64,000 nt of DNA from positions 124,001 to 188,000 of the forward strand of contig JAMWFC010000080.1 in the NCBI GenBank assembly GCA_027475525.1, written 5' to 3'. The notes under the pieces were generated by a model. It searched no databases. It worked only from the letters and a program-made list of their open reading frames with translations, and was not told the origin of the DNA. Both the position numbers and the translations under genes were made by a program. Source of the stretch: Macrolepiota albuminosa. Its lineage: Eukaryota > Basidiomycota > Agaricomycetes > Agaricales > Agaricaceae. This document shows, piece after piece, positions 1-9,999 of the stretch (position 1 is the first letter of the stretch; every line of letters begins with the position of its first letter).

Positions 1-2
1 TA

Positions 3-437
3 GCTGCTCTCTCCAAAGAATGGCTTTTCTACGAGAGCTGTGGGCAGCGAATGCGCATGGCCCATCGCTTTGTCGAGTGGGATGGCTGGGAGGAAGGTCT
101 CGCTAACAGTATCCTGGGACCTGAGGAAAACGAAGACGAGTGGTTCAAAGGCCTTGACGGTTCTCACAGTCGAGCCGGGGTTCAGAGCCCCCCTGTTCCG
201 GTGGACGGTCCATTGAAAATCACTCAAAGGGTTGCTTCGAAACTTCCCTTTCTGCAAGAGAGAGAGAAAGAACAGACGCTCAACACTACTGGGGATGTCT
301 GCGGTGGACGTGGTGGAGAGTTGGGGCGTCGGCTGGAGGCGTGGCTTACGATTAATGGCATCGAGGAGGGAAAGCCTATTGCACGGAACCAGGAACGCGA
401 GCATGAACTGCCTCATCAGGACGTACTTGTGCAGTAG
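3..437 (+). CDS. C-terminal fragment of an unrecognised protein (start lies left of the window)
   Basis: One frame is open from the first bases to a TAG at 435-437 (about 144 residues) with no internal stop. It continues upstream of the first Met codons at 51 and 57, so the window probably cuts a larger gene. The visible part is hydrophilic and rich in Glu, Gly and Arg, with WDGWEEG and EENEDEW near its start; I recognise no domain. Downstream sequence to 850 has no continuation. It could also be a chance ORF in a last exon. Confidence 0.3.
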   Translation, partial: AALSKEWLFYESCGQRMRMAHRFVEWDGWEEGLANSILGPEENEDEWFKGLDGSHSRAGVQSPPVPVDGPLKITQRVASKLPFLQEREKEQTLNTTGDVCGGRGGELGRRLEAWLTINGIEEGKPIARNQEREHELPHQDVLVQ

Positions 438-2214
438 AGTTTGCGCTTGCTTGCGCTGAAAACTTGCTGCCTGGCGACCATTCAGCGGCTGTCGGTGTCA
501 ACGATGATGCACTACTTCCATGGAAACCGACTTCGTTGGGCATCGCGGTACTCATTTTCCCGCGCGATGACTTCCTTCTTCGCGTCCTGTGCCAAGGGTT
601 CATAAGGATCAAGTTTGGGAAGTCAGGACCCACCAATATTTGACGTATACATTTCACTCGTTGGGGGGTGAGGGGGAGAGGGGGTTTAATGAGTCAATGC
701 AGTATTATGGGCGGTTCCATAAGTTGCTGCACCTCTGCCATTGTACTTCCTCCTATTGTAATATACTTACAACGTGTTGACGGATATGATATCCGGTAAT
801 GTCCCTACCACACAGCATCTGTGTGATATGATCTGTCTGAAATGAATTGAATAGTAACAAATCAACTAAAGCACATGGCTTCTTCGCCAGTCCCGTAGCA
901 CGATAGATTCAAGCCCATCTGTGGCACGCCACAACCTGGTAACTGTTTCCATGTGGACCACCGAGACTTGTTTAAAAACAATTTTCTAGCCAAGGATATG
1001 TACTCATCTCACCAGTGCACCAAGCATTGCGGCCATAACCTCTGGCTTTACCGATCTCTGAAGTGGACGCAGACTAGCTTGACATAGTCTCTGCGGCGGC
1101 TTTCGTCTCGTCAGCTATCAACGAGATTTTGACATCGAGGTCGTATACCAGGGGGCGTTAGTTGTCCTATTGCCTTCGAAACGTGCTTGAAAACTTGAAA
1201 ACTTAGAAAGGTATCGACATGATTTTGAGCCTGAAAGTATTGTTGTGAAGGTAGGACATTCCAAAAGCAATTCCATGAACTTGAGTTCATAAAAAGATGC
1301 GAATATAAAGAAAGGACAGGAGATAAACAATGAACCATCACCATACAAGTGGATCGTCGATCGGCGGGCTGATTTTAAGCTTTATAACACTCCGTTTTAA
1401 AAGAAGGGAATGCCCCTCTTCATCTGTAGTAGTGATCGTTGAGCATGGGTATGCTAAGAAACGTTAATAAATTATCATACCATAATTATGCGCCTGCGAA
1501 ACTATCTTGCGCGAGGTTGCCGAAGATAATCATCTTTGAGGAAGATAACGAGCGACAGAGAAATCATCTTCGAATTTCCACTCAACAAAGCCATGGTCCA
1601 GCATGCTGGGAAGCATTTTGGATACCTTAACAAGCGAGAATGAAGATTTACGTACTGATTTGCATCGATCAGAATTTGTCCACACTGGTTACGATGATAG
1701 ATAGAATTCTTGACAATCTAGGTCATCCGGACATCAGGGGAGGCATTGTATATCTAGGCCGATTTCGGCTGCACAGAGCACTCATGCGTCAGCCGTGATT
1801 CACGAGATGTGTCGTAAACCGTTGTTGCAATCTTTCTTGAACTTACCACTGGGCTGGTGCTTCTAAACTCTCACACCACCTCGAGCTCAACTGAACGTGC
1901 TAGCCATGCCGGCCACCGGATTCGTTACCCCGTGGACCTGTCTGATTGATACATCATATGATTCTCACAATATGGTTACGAATACTCAGGTTGTAGACGG
2001 TCGAAGTAACCACTGCCAAGAACCCCTCCTCTGAACCTTCCTTGGTCTTTTTATTCTTGGTCATCGTTGTTGAGGTTTCTAATACATCCGGGCTCCTAGT
2101 GCTTGTTGCATAGTGTATTAAAAGGCTCGGCGCCTTGAGATCGGCCTTGGTAATTCACAGGCCTCCGTGTTACTTTATCTTTGGTAGCTTCGTGGCTACA
2201 GCGGAGATAATAAA
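438..2214. other. Intergenic sequence, no gene recognised
   Basis: Only short ORFs on both strands, none with a recognisable motif or plausible exon structure. The right end holds the presumed promoter and 5' UTR of the tandem kinase gene. No clear repeat was seen. Confidence 0.5.
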
Positions 2215-5105
2215 ATGGAAACCCGCTCGCAAACCAGTGCGTGCGGCACTGCACACTCTTATATCGAAAATCTCTAATGATTTGCAACAGCCATCGAACG
2301 GCCGCCTTTGAATAGCCCTGCCCAAATTTTGGACGACTATATCGTCCAAGCTGCTACTACATATGCATCGACGAATCAAAGCCCTGCGTCAACTGATATC
2401 GAAGACCAGCAACTTCATGAATGGCATCAATTCTTTTTTCGGGTATTCCAGAACAACCTCTGGTACTACAAATATTTTCTCTCCTATGGCGCCCAAAATG
2501 CGCAGAATCTGATCGATGTGATACAAACTGTACGTGCCAGGTTGCTTCTTTCGCCGTCTTGTTAATCAGGACTCCCCTATCACGTTGCTCTTTGTACCTT
2601 AGTTGTTGCACGTTGAATGGGTCAACGTGCAATTCAAGGGTATCCTCGAAATTGCTCTTTTAAGATTTGCACAGACCTATAAACTCTACCCCAAAAGCCT
2701 GTTATTGAGTGATCTTCTCCACAACAGGCTTCCTGCATACAGAGATAGGGCTGTCAGAGGTACCTACAATGAAAGAGCTGTCAGTATAAAGATATCCGCT
2801 TCACGCTCGGAATCATTGGTCCGCCTATATTTTATCTCTACCCTTCTCTTCCCTGATATAGACTTGATCAGGCGTTTCGGCAGAGTATACTGATCTGGAC
2901 TCGACTTCGCCACGAGAACGTGTTACCAGTGTACGGTATGTGCATGATTGCCCGATTGGACGACCTTGGGCAGTATGATGGGGTGGGACTCGTCTCTCCT
3001 TTCATGAATAACGGCAGTGTTATCAATTTCTTGAAAGAAAAAAAAATTGCATATCGACAGAACTTCGTCCGTATCTACTCCTTTCCTTGTACGTTTCTCT
3101 CATCTTCGTCCTTAGATTCTTGATGTTGCTCGTGGAATGTCCTACCTCCATGATAATGGAATTGTGCATGGTAGAATGCATAGGAACAACATCCTTATCA
3201 TGAATACCAACCCGCCCAGAGCATGTTTGGCAGATTTCGGTCGCGCGCCCGTCCTTCCTGTCGATACAAGAGCGACACCCTTTCTAGCACCAGAGTTGGA
3301 TGTCCCAGGTCCTCAATATCCCCCAAGGACGAAACCCAGTGACGTGTATGCGTTTTCAACAGCTGCTTATGAGGTATGCTCTACTCTCTGAGCTTGAGAG
3401 CTCTCACAAAAGTCGAGTGTAGATTCTCACAAGTTCAGAAATTAGTTGGATTCCCTGGTCAAATCCCTCCAAGCCAGATGACGGTGGAATTGAAGAACAC
3501 ACCTGGCAGATTTTGCTGGATTCTTGGCAAGGAGGTCCTGACCAGCGCCCTACGGCAGCTCGCATTGTTGAGAGGCTGGAAGAAATCATACATCCGAGAA
3601 AACTACGTATAGAGCAACTGAAATCAGACCTCAACGACATTTTCAACGACAGAGAGTATTACAGACAACTTTTATCTTGCGCCAAGGCAGACGCTCAGGA
3701 AGTCCTAAACATTTTTCAATTAGTGAGCCCAAATACCATCGAGAAAGGAATTGTTTACCGACTTAGATTTATGTTAAGCTGTTGGACACAAGTAAGCTGC
3801 GACTCGAAGATCGAAATCAACTGGTTGTTGCGATGCGGCGACTTTCGGGACGAACGGAATTATATCCATCGCGTTTCATTTTGAATTGCCCCCTACCAAT
3901 GCCTGAACAGGATCCAATTGCTTTAGGAGGTTTCGCCGACGTCTATAAAGTTAGAGTCAACCCCCCGGACCATGACATCTGTGTTAAGGTGATACGGGCG
4001 ACAGTGTCATCACTGTCATCACAAGAACATATGGCAAAGGTTGTTCATTAATAACGAAGCCAACTAGTTGAGTAATCGTACTGACTCTATGTGATAAAGG
4101 TGTACGCACGAGAAGTCATAAATTGGGGTCAGCTATCACATCCGAACATCCTCCCTTTTTACGGTCTATCGAAACTTGGACCACGTCTATGCCTCGTTTC
4201 GCGTTGGGCTAATAACGGAAATCTCACTGTCTACTTGGAAAACAACCCCAACGCAAATCGCATACTTCTTGTATGTATCTGGACATCTTCTGCACATCAA
4301 GTCTTGATTCCTTATCAGTGCTTGGACACGGCCGCCGGAGTAGAATATTTACACGAAAATAATATCGTACATGGAGATTTGAAAGGGGTAAGGCTAGATT
4401 TATCCTCCATAAAGGATGTATCCGATAAATCTCGATTATCAAGCTGAACGTCCTCATTGACGATTCAGGCAGAGCTTGCTTGGGAGATTTCGGACTCTCA
4501 AGTGTAACTGATCCCCAGATACTTAAATGGACCTCTCAGTCGTCGGAGGCTTCTTCGGGAGGGACTGCGCGATGGCGAGCACCAGAAATACTCAATCCCA
4601 ATGACGACCAAGAACACAACACCAAAGAAAGTGATGTTTTCGCCTGGGCAAGTACATGTTACGAGGTGAGCCGTCAATCAATATTCTGGAAAAAAGACAG
4701 CCATACCATTTTAATTAGGCTTTTACTGGTCGGTGGCCATTCTATGAGATCAGTAAGGATTTACGCGCAATGCACGCAATTGCAAATGGTAGGACGCCAG
4801 CACGTCCTCAGGAGGATGATCCTGCTTGGTCCCAACATCACTTGAATGATCGTATTTGGAAGCTGATGGAAGATTGCTGGAGCTTTGTTCCCTCAGAACG
4901 ACCCAAGATGACGGATATTATATCGAGGCTTGATATACATAAGCCAATCGATTCTCGACCCCCTAGTGACTGGGAAGAAGGGGCTTCTATGCGTTTTCGG
5001 ATGGCCCACAGTGATGACAAGGAAATTCCTAAAGATTTGTCAACGCTTTGGGATAGATTGGGAGACCTTCTAACACGCATCGTGCCGGCGGCTTTTGATA
5101 GATGA
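2215..5105 (+). CDS. Tandem pseudokinase-kinase protein, about 775 aa, 11 exons
   Basis: Exons I infer: 2215-2236, 2291-2529, 2603-2818, 2872-3066, 3116-3373, about 3435-3722, 3779-4039, 4100-4270, 4319-4387, 4444-4665, 4719-5105. All junctions keep frame except 3373/3435, where the only nearby acceptor (AG 3432-3433) leaves one extra base. The first intron has CTAAT before CAACAG. The first kinase-like domain (about residues 100-390) has an SIK lysine, DFG and APE, but the catalytic-loop Asp is replaced (HGRMHRNN). The second (about 450-700) looks complete: GGFADVYK at about 456-463, VKV lysine, REV glutamate, HGDLKG/LN across an intron, GDFGL, RAPE. This fits a tyrosine-kinase-like Ser/Thr kinase of the expanded Agaricomycete type. 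Substrate and pathway are unknown. The single-base misfit may be an indel or a mis-inferred splice site. Confidence 0.85.
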
Positions 5106-5509
5106 ACAATTATCGCACGAGTCAGCAAAGGCCGGACTGTTCCATATTATGTTGCCATATTCACTATCTTGTACAAGCTAGGTTGTTTTTGATAGCTTAT
5201 GCTATGAATTCATCCATGCAGCCAATCTGATACAGAAGATCACGTTTGTGATGTATTTTCCAACTGATCAAGAACTTTGTTCACCAATACGATGATAAAC
5301 GACTTGCCAAGTTTCGAATGAAAATCAGCAGTATACACCTACACCATTTGAATCTTGGGACTTTATGACTAATTTAAATTTCGTGACATTGACGACAACT
5401 CGAGGGACCACAAAGGATGTTCTTCAGCCCATGTACACATTTTTCCCTACGAATCCACCCAATCATTATCAAACGATCAATCTGTGATATCTAGAAAACA
5501 ATCGCCAAA
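5106..5509. other. Intergenic 3' flank of the kinase gene
   Basis: No ORF of note. It is the presumed 3' UTR and spacer up to the LINE target site, and the sequence continues at 11954 on the other side of the LINE. Confidence 0.5.
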
Positions 5510-5524
5510 TCCCACCCACGTCTT
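5510..5524. repeat. LINE target-site duplication, copy at the poly(A) end
   Basis: The 15-mer TCCCACCCACGTCTT occurs here and again at 11939-11953, exactly bracketing the LINE. Its last two T overlap the start of the T run, as usual for target-primed reverse transcription. Confidence 0.93.
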
Positions 5525-5543
5525 TTTTTTTTTTTTTTTTTTT
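5523..5543 (-). other. Poly(A) tail of the LINE
   Basis: Twenty-one consecutive T on the plus strand form a poly(A) tail on the element's minus strand, directly next to the target-site duplication. Confidence 0.93.
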
Positions 5544-5947
5544 AAATCCATTAATTACGTGCACGGAACGCTTAGCGCTCATGCTGCACGGTACTATCGA
5601 CGTATCCTAGTTCTACAAGGGCATCGGAGTGCATCACCCCCCCGCGTACGCGGAGAATGAGTGAGCCGTCGCGTCCAAGCGACGTTTTAAACAGATCCCC
5701 CCTATTAGGACCGAGGCATAAGATCGGGCTGGTGGGGACATCAGGTGATGGAGCAACTAAAGCCCGGGTAGGCCGGGCTGGCGTTGGGACGAGCAGAGGG
5801 CCGGGTACCAACAAGGGACCTGTTGGAGGTCAGAAAATCTTGATGGGAGGGGGGCCTGTGCCGTAATTAGTAGAGCAATTAGATTAAAAGCTGAAACAGA
5901 GCAGAAGAAAGGGTAACGGGGAGTAAGTGGCGTGAATTGAACTAGGG

Positions 5948-8902
5948 TTAGGTTGGTGTGAGGGTGGGTTGGCTCGGAGCATCCCGCGCGGGGGAGTTAG
6001 TCAGCCTGAAGCGTTTGGTTGCCTCAACGTATCTGAGCAAGTGGGTGAGAGCATCCGGAGAAGACAGCAGGAAGGACAGTGACTCAGCTCGTCTCTTAAG
6101 TGGGCACGTCAGGTGCAAGAAGCGCTCATGGCGGTATTGTGGGCACTCCAAGAGGTAGTGGCGAACAGATTCGACCGTGAGACCTTGGCAGTAGGGGCAA
6201 GTCGGGGTCTCGGCCCTCCGGATATGGAAGAGGTGCTGGTTAAGCGGGAGGTGGCCGGACCTCAGCTGTGTCAGAATGGCTGAGCGTTGACGATTGGAGC
6301 CACGGACCAGTCGGAGGTAGTTCTTCGAGGGTAGGGTTCTGTCGATGCGTCGCACGGCGTTGAACCTGGGGGACTTCTTCCATCTCCGCTTCCAAGCGAC
6401 CTGTAGGGCAGTGATGTCGGCCTGACGAGTCGCCGAAATGCTGAGGGGGAGGGGTTTGGTCCGGAGGTAGGTGGGCAAGAACCTCGCTTCGGACGACTGG
6501 CCTAGGGCGGCTTCCTTAGCTAGAGCATCAGCACGTTCATTGGGCATGAAATCAACATGACCTGGGCTCCAGTGGAGTTGGAGGTTGATGACACCGGCGT
6601 GCCTGGGAGTGAAGGGGACGTTGGGTCCGAGGTTGAGTCGGTGTTGACGAGCACGTCGTAGACGGTCCTGCTTCGCATGTAGAGATTCCGCGCAGTCGTG
6701 TATACGGTCGAGTAGGTAGTGAGAAGGGTGGGGTTTCTGATTTCGGAGGCCCCTTATGACGGCCTGACTGTCACTACAGAAAATAGTCAACCCAAATAAA
6801 CAGCGGGAGTAGATGGAGAGGAGATGCAGGCCTAGCGTGAGGCCCACTGCCTCCCCCTCATAAACCGTGTGCTCAGAGGCGGTGCCAAGGTGGTACTTGA
6901 GCGACGCCAGCTCCTCGTCCCCGGCAAACAGTGCTGCCGAGGCCCCAATTCCACCCTTGTAACCCGACCCATCGCAGTAGACTGCCAGCCGGGCTCTGTC
7001 GTGGGTTTGGCGGATATTGATCAGCGCCAAGTCCTTGGTGTCATCGATGTGGGAGCTGAAGGAGGGGGTGTAGCTGGGGTGTCTTCGGGCTGGGAGGACG
7101 GTCTCAAAGCTGGTAGGGGCAAATCCGGACGCCTGGAAAAGGTTGTGGAGGGGCGAGCGGTGTTTCTTCACGGGCCTGGAGGCCGCTTTGCGAATTGACT
7201 TATGCAGAGGGTGGGAAGGAGGCAGTGAGGCCAGGTGGATGGCTGCCCTGTTTAGGATCTTCCTGAATAGGAGGTCAGCTGGGAACAGGTTAGCATGTAC
7301 TTCGGTGATGTCACGAGCGGTCGTGCTGAGGGCGCCTGTTATGGTGCGGGCTGCGTGGCCTTGGGCAGAGGCTATCTTGTTTGTGAACGCTACCGAACCA
7401 ATCCGCCTAGAGCCCTTGGTAAGGGAACCTGTGCCTGCGAACCACACATCAGCAGCGTAAGTGAAGGCAGTAACCGCTACCGTGTTGTAAAGCTGGCGAA
7501 TCCTGTGTGGAGGCATGCCGCCCGAGATTCGAGACAGCCTTGCCACTTGAAGAGTCCACCAAGCCGCTTTGGCTTCGACCTTGTGCATGTGGAGGGACCA
7601 CCGTAGCTTGGAGTCGAAGGTCACTCCTAAGTACTTGTAGGTGCTGACCGCTTCAATCCTATGAGCAACCGTAGTGCCATCGGGGGACGTCATCTGTAGG
7701 CAGAAATCAGCAGGGGCAACATCGCGGTGAGAGCGGGAGAAGTTCATCAAGCCGAGCTTCGAGAGCTCGAGTGGTGAGCGGTGGGTCTCAGACCAGTCAA
7801 GCCCTCCTTGCGGACGAAGCATAATGTCCCGGAGTGTGTTGTGCGTATCCACAAAGGAGTCAGCGACTGCTAAGAACATCACATCGTCTACGAACCCTGA
7901 GGCAAGCTCGGTCTTGCTGCCGGGGGTCACTGCGTCCACTAACGGGGCATTGTAGAAAGCGTAGAGGATCATCGACAGGGGGCAGCCCTGAGTGGTGCCG
8001 TTTCGGACCGGGAACCAGTCCGATATAAAGTCGTCAAACCTCAGCCTTGTTCTCCTGTCTGACAGTATTCGGCCAATGAACCTCACAAAGACCGCTGGAA
8101 CCCTGCGCTCCCTCATGTTGTGGAGGAGCTGCTCCCTTACTGTGTTCGGGAAGGCCCCCTGGACGTCAAGGAACAGGGCAGAGGCTACTTTGCCGCTGCG
8201 CCATGCGTCTTTGACTTTGGAGGCAATGAGGTGCATCGCGTCAGTTGTGTTGCGACCTGGGCGACCCCCGAACTGGCATGATGGGAGCAGAGAGTGCGTT
8301 TCAGCTAGGTGAGAGAGGTCAGCGGCCACAAGGGTGGATAATAGCTTCCCTATTGTATTGAGCAATCCAATTGGCCTGTAGGCTTTTGCAACGTTGTAAG
8401 CTGGCTTCCCAGGTTTGCGAAGGACCAGGGTTGTGGACTCGAGCCAGCTTGCATGGTAGACGTCGAGGGAGAAGACCGCCTCGAAGATGAAGAAAAGGTG
8501 ATCGACTATGACGGTCGAGCACTTCTTGAGGACTACGTTGGGGATGCCGTCTGGCCCCGGTGCTTTGAAGGGGGCTAGGGAAGCGATGGCTGCTGTAATT
8601 CTGTCTCGTGAGTAAATTGCATGGGCTGCTAGGGGAGGAGGGTAAGCGGTTTGCGGCGCAACTGTAAGTGGGGGTGGGGGGGGAAAGAACGACTCAGCCA
8701 AGATCTCCGCTTTGGAACAGTTGGACGTGGCTGTCTCGGAGCCCCCTTGGGCATCTTGAAGGAGGTCAGGAATCCTGGCGCATGAGAAGTCCGAGGGCTC
8801 CTGTACAACATATTTGTTAGCGAGGTAGATCTGGCGGGCATCTATGCCCTCGAGCCATTCTTTCCAATGCTCTTCCTTTGCTCTGCGGATTTTGCTCCGC
8901 AT
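5948..8902 (-). CDS. LINE ORF2 part 2: reverse transcriptase, RNase H and terminal zinc motif
   Basis: 984 codons open. RT motifs: APGPDGIPN (about residue 115), GGRPGRNTTDA, NGTTQGCPLS and the catalytic FVDDVMFLA (Asp pair at 7883-7888). RNase H: YCDGSGYKGGIG (about 650), EGEAVGLTLG, CSDSQAVIRG and WSPGHVDFMPNERAD with the His and Asp expected of an active site. A C-terminal CPYCQG...HYLLEC zinc motif follows at about 920, near the site where LINE RTs grip template RNA. No internal stop, so this part is intact. It is separated from the endonuclease by a single TGA. Confidence 0.93.
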   Translation of the reverse strand: MRSKIRRAKEEHWKEWLEGIDARQIYLANKYVVQEPSDFSCARIPDLLQDAQGGSETATSNCSKAEILAESFFPPPPPLTVAPQTAYPPPLAAHAIYSRDRITAAIASLAPFKAPGPDGIPNVVLKKCSTVIVDHLFFIFEAVFSLDVYHASWLESTTLVLRKPGKPAYNVAKAYRPIGLLNTIGKLLSTLVAADLSHLAETHSLLPSCQFGGRPGRNTTDAMHLIASKVKDAWRSGKVASALFLDVQGAFPNTVREQLLHNMRERRVPAVFVRFIGRILSDRRTRLRFDDFISDWFPVRNGTTQGCPLSMILYAFYNAPLVDAVTPGSKTELASGFVDDVMFLAVADSFVDTHNTLRDIMLRPQGGLDWSETHRSPLELSKLGLMNFSRSHRDVAPADFCLQMTSPDGTTVAHRIEAVSTYKYLGVTFDSKLRWSLHMHKVEAKAAWWTLQVARLSRISGGMPPHRIRQLYNTVAVTAFTYAADVWFAGTGSLTKGSRRIGSVAFTNKIASAQGHAARTITGALSTTARDITEVHANLFPADLLFRKILNRAAIHLASLPPSHPLHKSIRKAASRPVKKHRSPLHNLFQASGFAPTSFETVLPARRHPSYTPSFSSHIDDTKDLALINIRQTHDRARLAVYCDGSGYKGGIGASAALFAGDEELASLKYHLGTASEHTVYEGEAVGLTLGLHLLSIYSRCLFGLTIFCSDSQAVIRGLRNQKPHPSHYLLDRIHDCAESLHAKQDRLRRARQHRLNLGPNVPFTPRHAGVINLQLHWSPGHVDFMPNERADALAKEAALGQSSEARFLPTYLRTKPLPLSISATRQADITALQVAWKRRWKKSPRFNAVRRIDRTLPSKNYLRLVRGSNRQRSAILTQLRSGHLPLNQHLFHIRRAETPTCPYCQGLTVESVRHYLLECPQYRHERFLHLTCPLKRRAESLSFLLSSPDALTHLLRYVEATKRFRLTNSPARDAPSQPTLTPT

Positions 8903-8914
8903 TTCCCTGGATAG

Positions 8915-9997
8915 TCAAGCAGCTTCTGCCTTGGAGGGGTGATTAGGGACGTCGTGGAACTTAAAGGCTTGGTTGCAGGCCCGCCGTCGTTGCGCCTTCA
9001 GCCGTTTGAGGTTGTCGTTCCACCAACGTTTGGTGTGTGGACACGGTCTGCGTAGGGGGACGAGCTCGTTATCCGCGATGACATCTTGAATGCAAGATGT
9101 AAAGTCAGTAACTGAGCGATGGAACTGGAGGGGGGACGTAATTTGGACTGCCGGTAAGCGGCCGAGGCGTTCCTCGAGGGTTGCCTTGAAGGCTTGCCAG
9201 TCGACCGAGTGAAAGTCCTTGAGTGGGGTGTGGGGGGCACGAGGGACGGGAAATTCGATAACAGAGACAATGGGGAGGTGATCCGCTACGGCGGGGCAGA
9301 GGGCCGCCACCACGTCACAGAAGACAACCAGGTCGGCGCCAGAGTCGGACCTCCAGACATTGTCCGGGCGAGTCCATCGGTCCGCAACCGTTTGCAGGGT
9401 GGGGATACCCGGGGGGAGCACCTGCTGCATACCGTGGAGCGAAAGTAAGTCAAGCAGTGGTTGAATGAGAGAGGAGGAGGAAAATAGGTGGGCGTTACCC
9501 TCGGGCTCCCATAGCGGGTGGTGGCGATTGAAGTCACCAAGCCAGATCATGTGGTCAGTGCCCGTAGGGCGGGCCAATCGGAGGTTGGTCGAGAGGTAGG
9601 TTGAGAGGGTGAGGATAGAGTCGTTGTTGGTACAGTCGTTGTAGATGTTGAAGAGGGAGAGTGATCCAAATTTGCTGGAGAACCGCACCGCGGTGATGTC
9701 GTTGGAATTCAGGGCCAGCTGAGAATAGGACTCTGTTGAGATATTAGTGTTGATAAGGATGACAGAGCAGGAGCGTGCGCTGCCATTGCGACGATGGGTA
9801 GACGGGTATAAGACTCTCCAGTAGCTGCTAGCTTTTGTGTTGCCTAATCGATCCAGGAATGGCTCCTGGACGGCAAGGACGTCCCAGTCATCCGGCGAAG
9901 CGGCTGCCAGAACATCCGCTTGCGCTACGTCCAACTTGCGTGTGTTCTGCTGCCATATCCGTAGGCTGCCCGGAGATCTGGGGGGGCGGAAAGTCAT
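8915..9997 (-). CDS. LINE ORF2 part 1: APE-type endonuclease
   Basis: Starts at an ATG overlapping the ORF1 stop. The fold's signatures are in order: QQNTRKL near the N-terminus (metal-binding Asn), VQEPFLD (Glu), WLGDFNRHHPLW (Asp/Asn) and ADHLPI near residue 245 (terminal Asp-His). It nicks target DNA to prime reverse transcription. About 360 residues, ending at a TGA (8915-8917). The same frame continues for four codons into the RT ORF's ATG at 8902, so endonuclease and RT were evidently one ORF2 split by a single CGA-to-TGA change. Confidence 0.88.
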   Translation of the reverse strand: MTFRPPRSPGSLRIWQQNTRKLDVAQADVLAAASPDDWDVLAVQEPFLDRLGNTKASSYWRVLYPSTHRRNGSARSCSVILINTNISTESYSQLALNSNDITAVRFSSKFGSLSLFNIYNDCTNNDSILTLSTYLSTNLRLARPTGTDHMIWLGDFNRHHPLWEPEGNAHLFSSSSLIQPLLDLLSLHGMQQVLPPGIPTLQTVADRWTRPDNVWRSDSGADLVVFCDVVAALCPAVADHLPIVSVIEFPVPRAPHTPLKDFHSVDWQAFKATLEERLGRLPAVQITSPLQFHRSVTDFTSCIQDVIADNELVPLRRPCPHTKRWWNDNLKRLKAQRRRACNQAFKFHDVPNHPSKAEAA

Positions 9998-9999
9998 TA
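9995..9999 (-). promoter_or_regulatory. TAATG stop-start overlap coupling LINE ORF1 and ORF2
   Basis: The TAA of ORF1 and the ATG of the endonuclease ORF share their A (minus strand 9999 to 9995). Such overlaps allow termination-reinitiation of the downstream ORF in several non-LTR elements; its use here is inferred. Confidence 0.75.

Noticed and set aside
6869..7606. Plus-strand ORFs over the LINE RT
   Set aside because: Antisense of a GC-rich coding region; no motifs.
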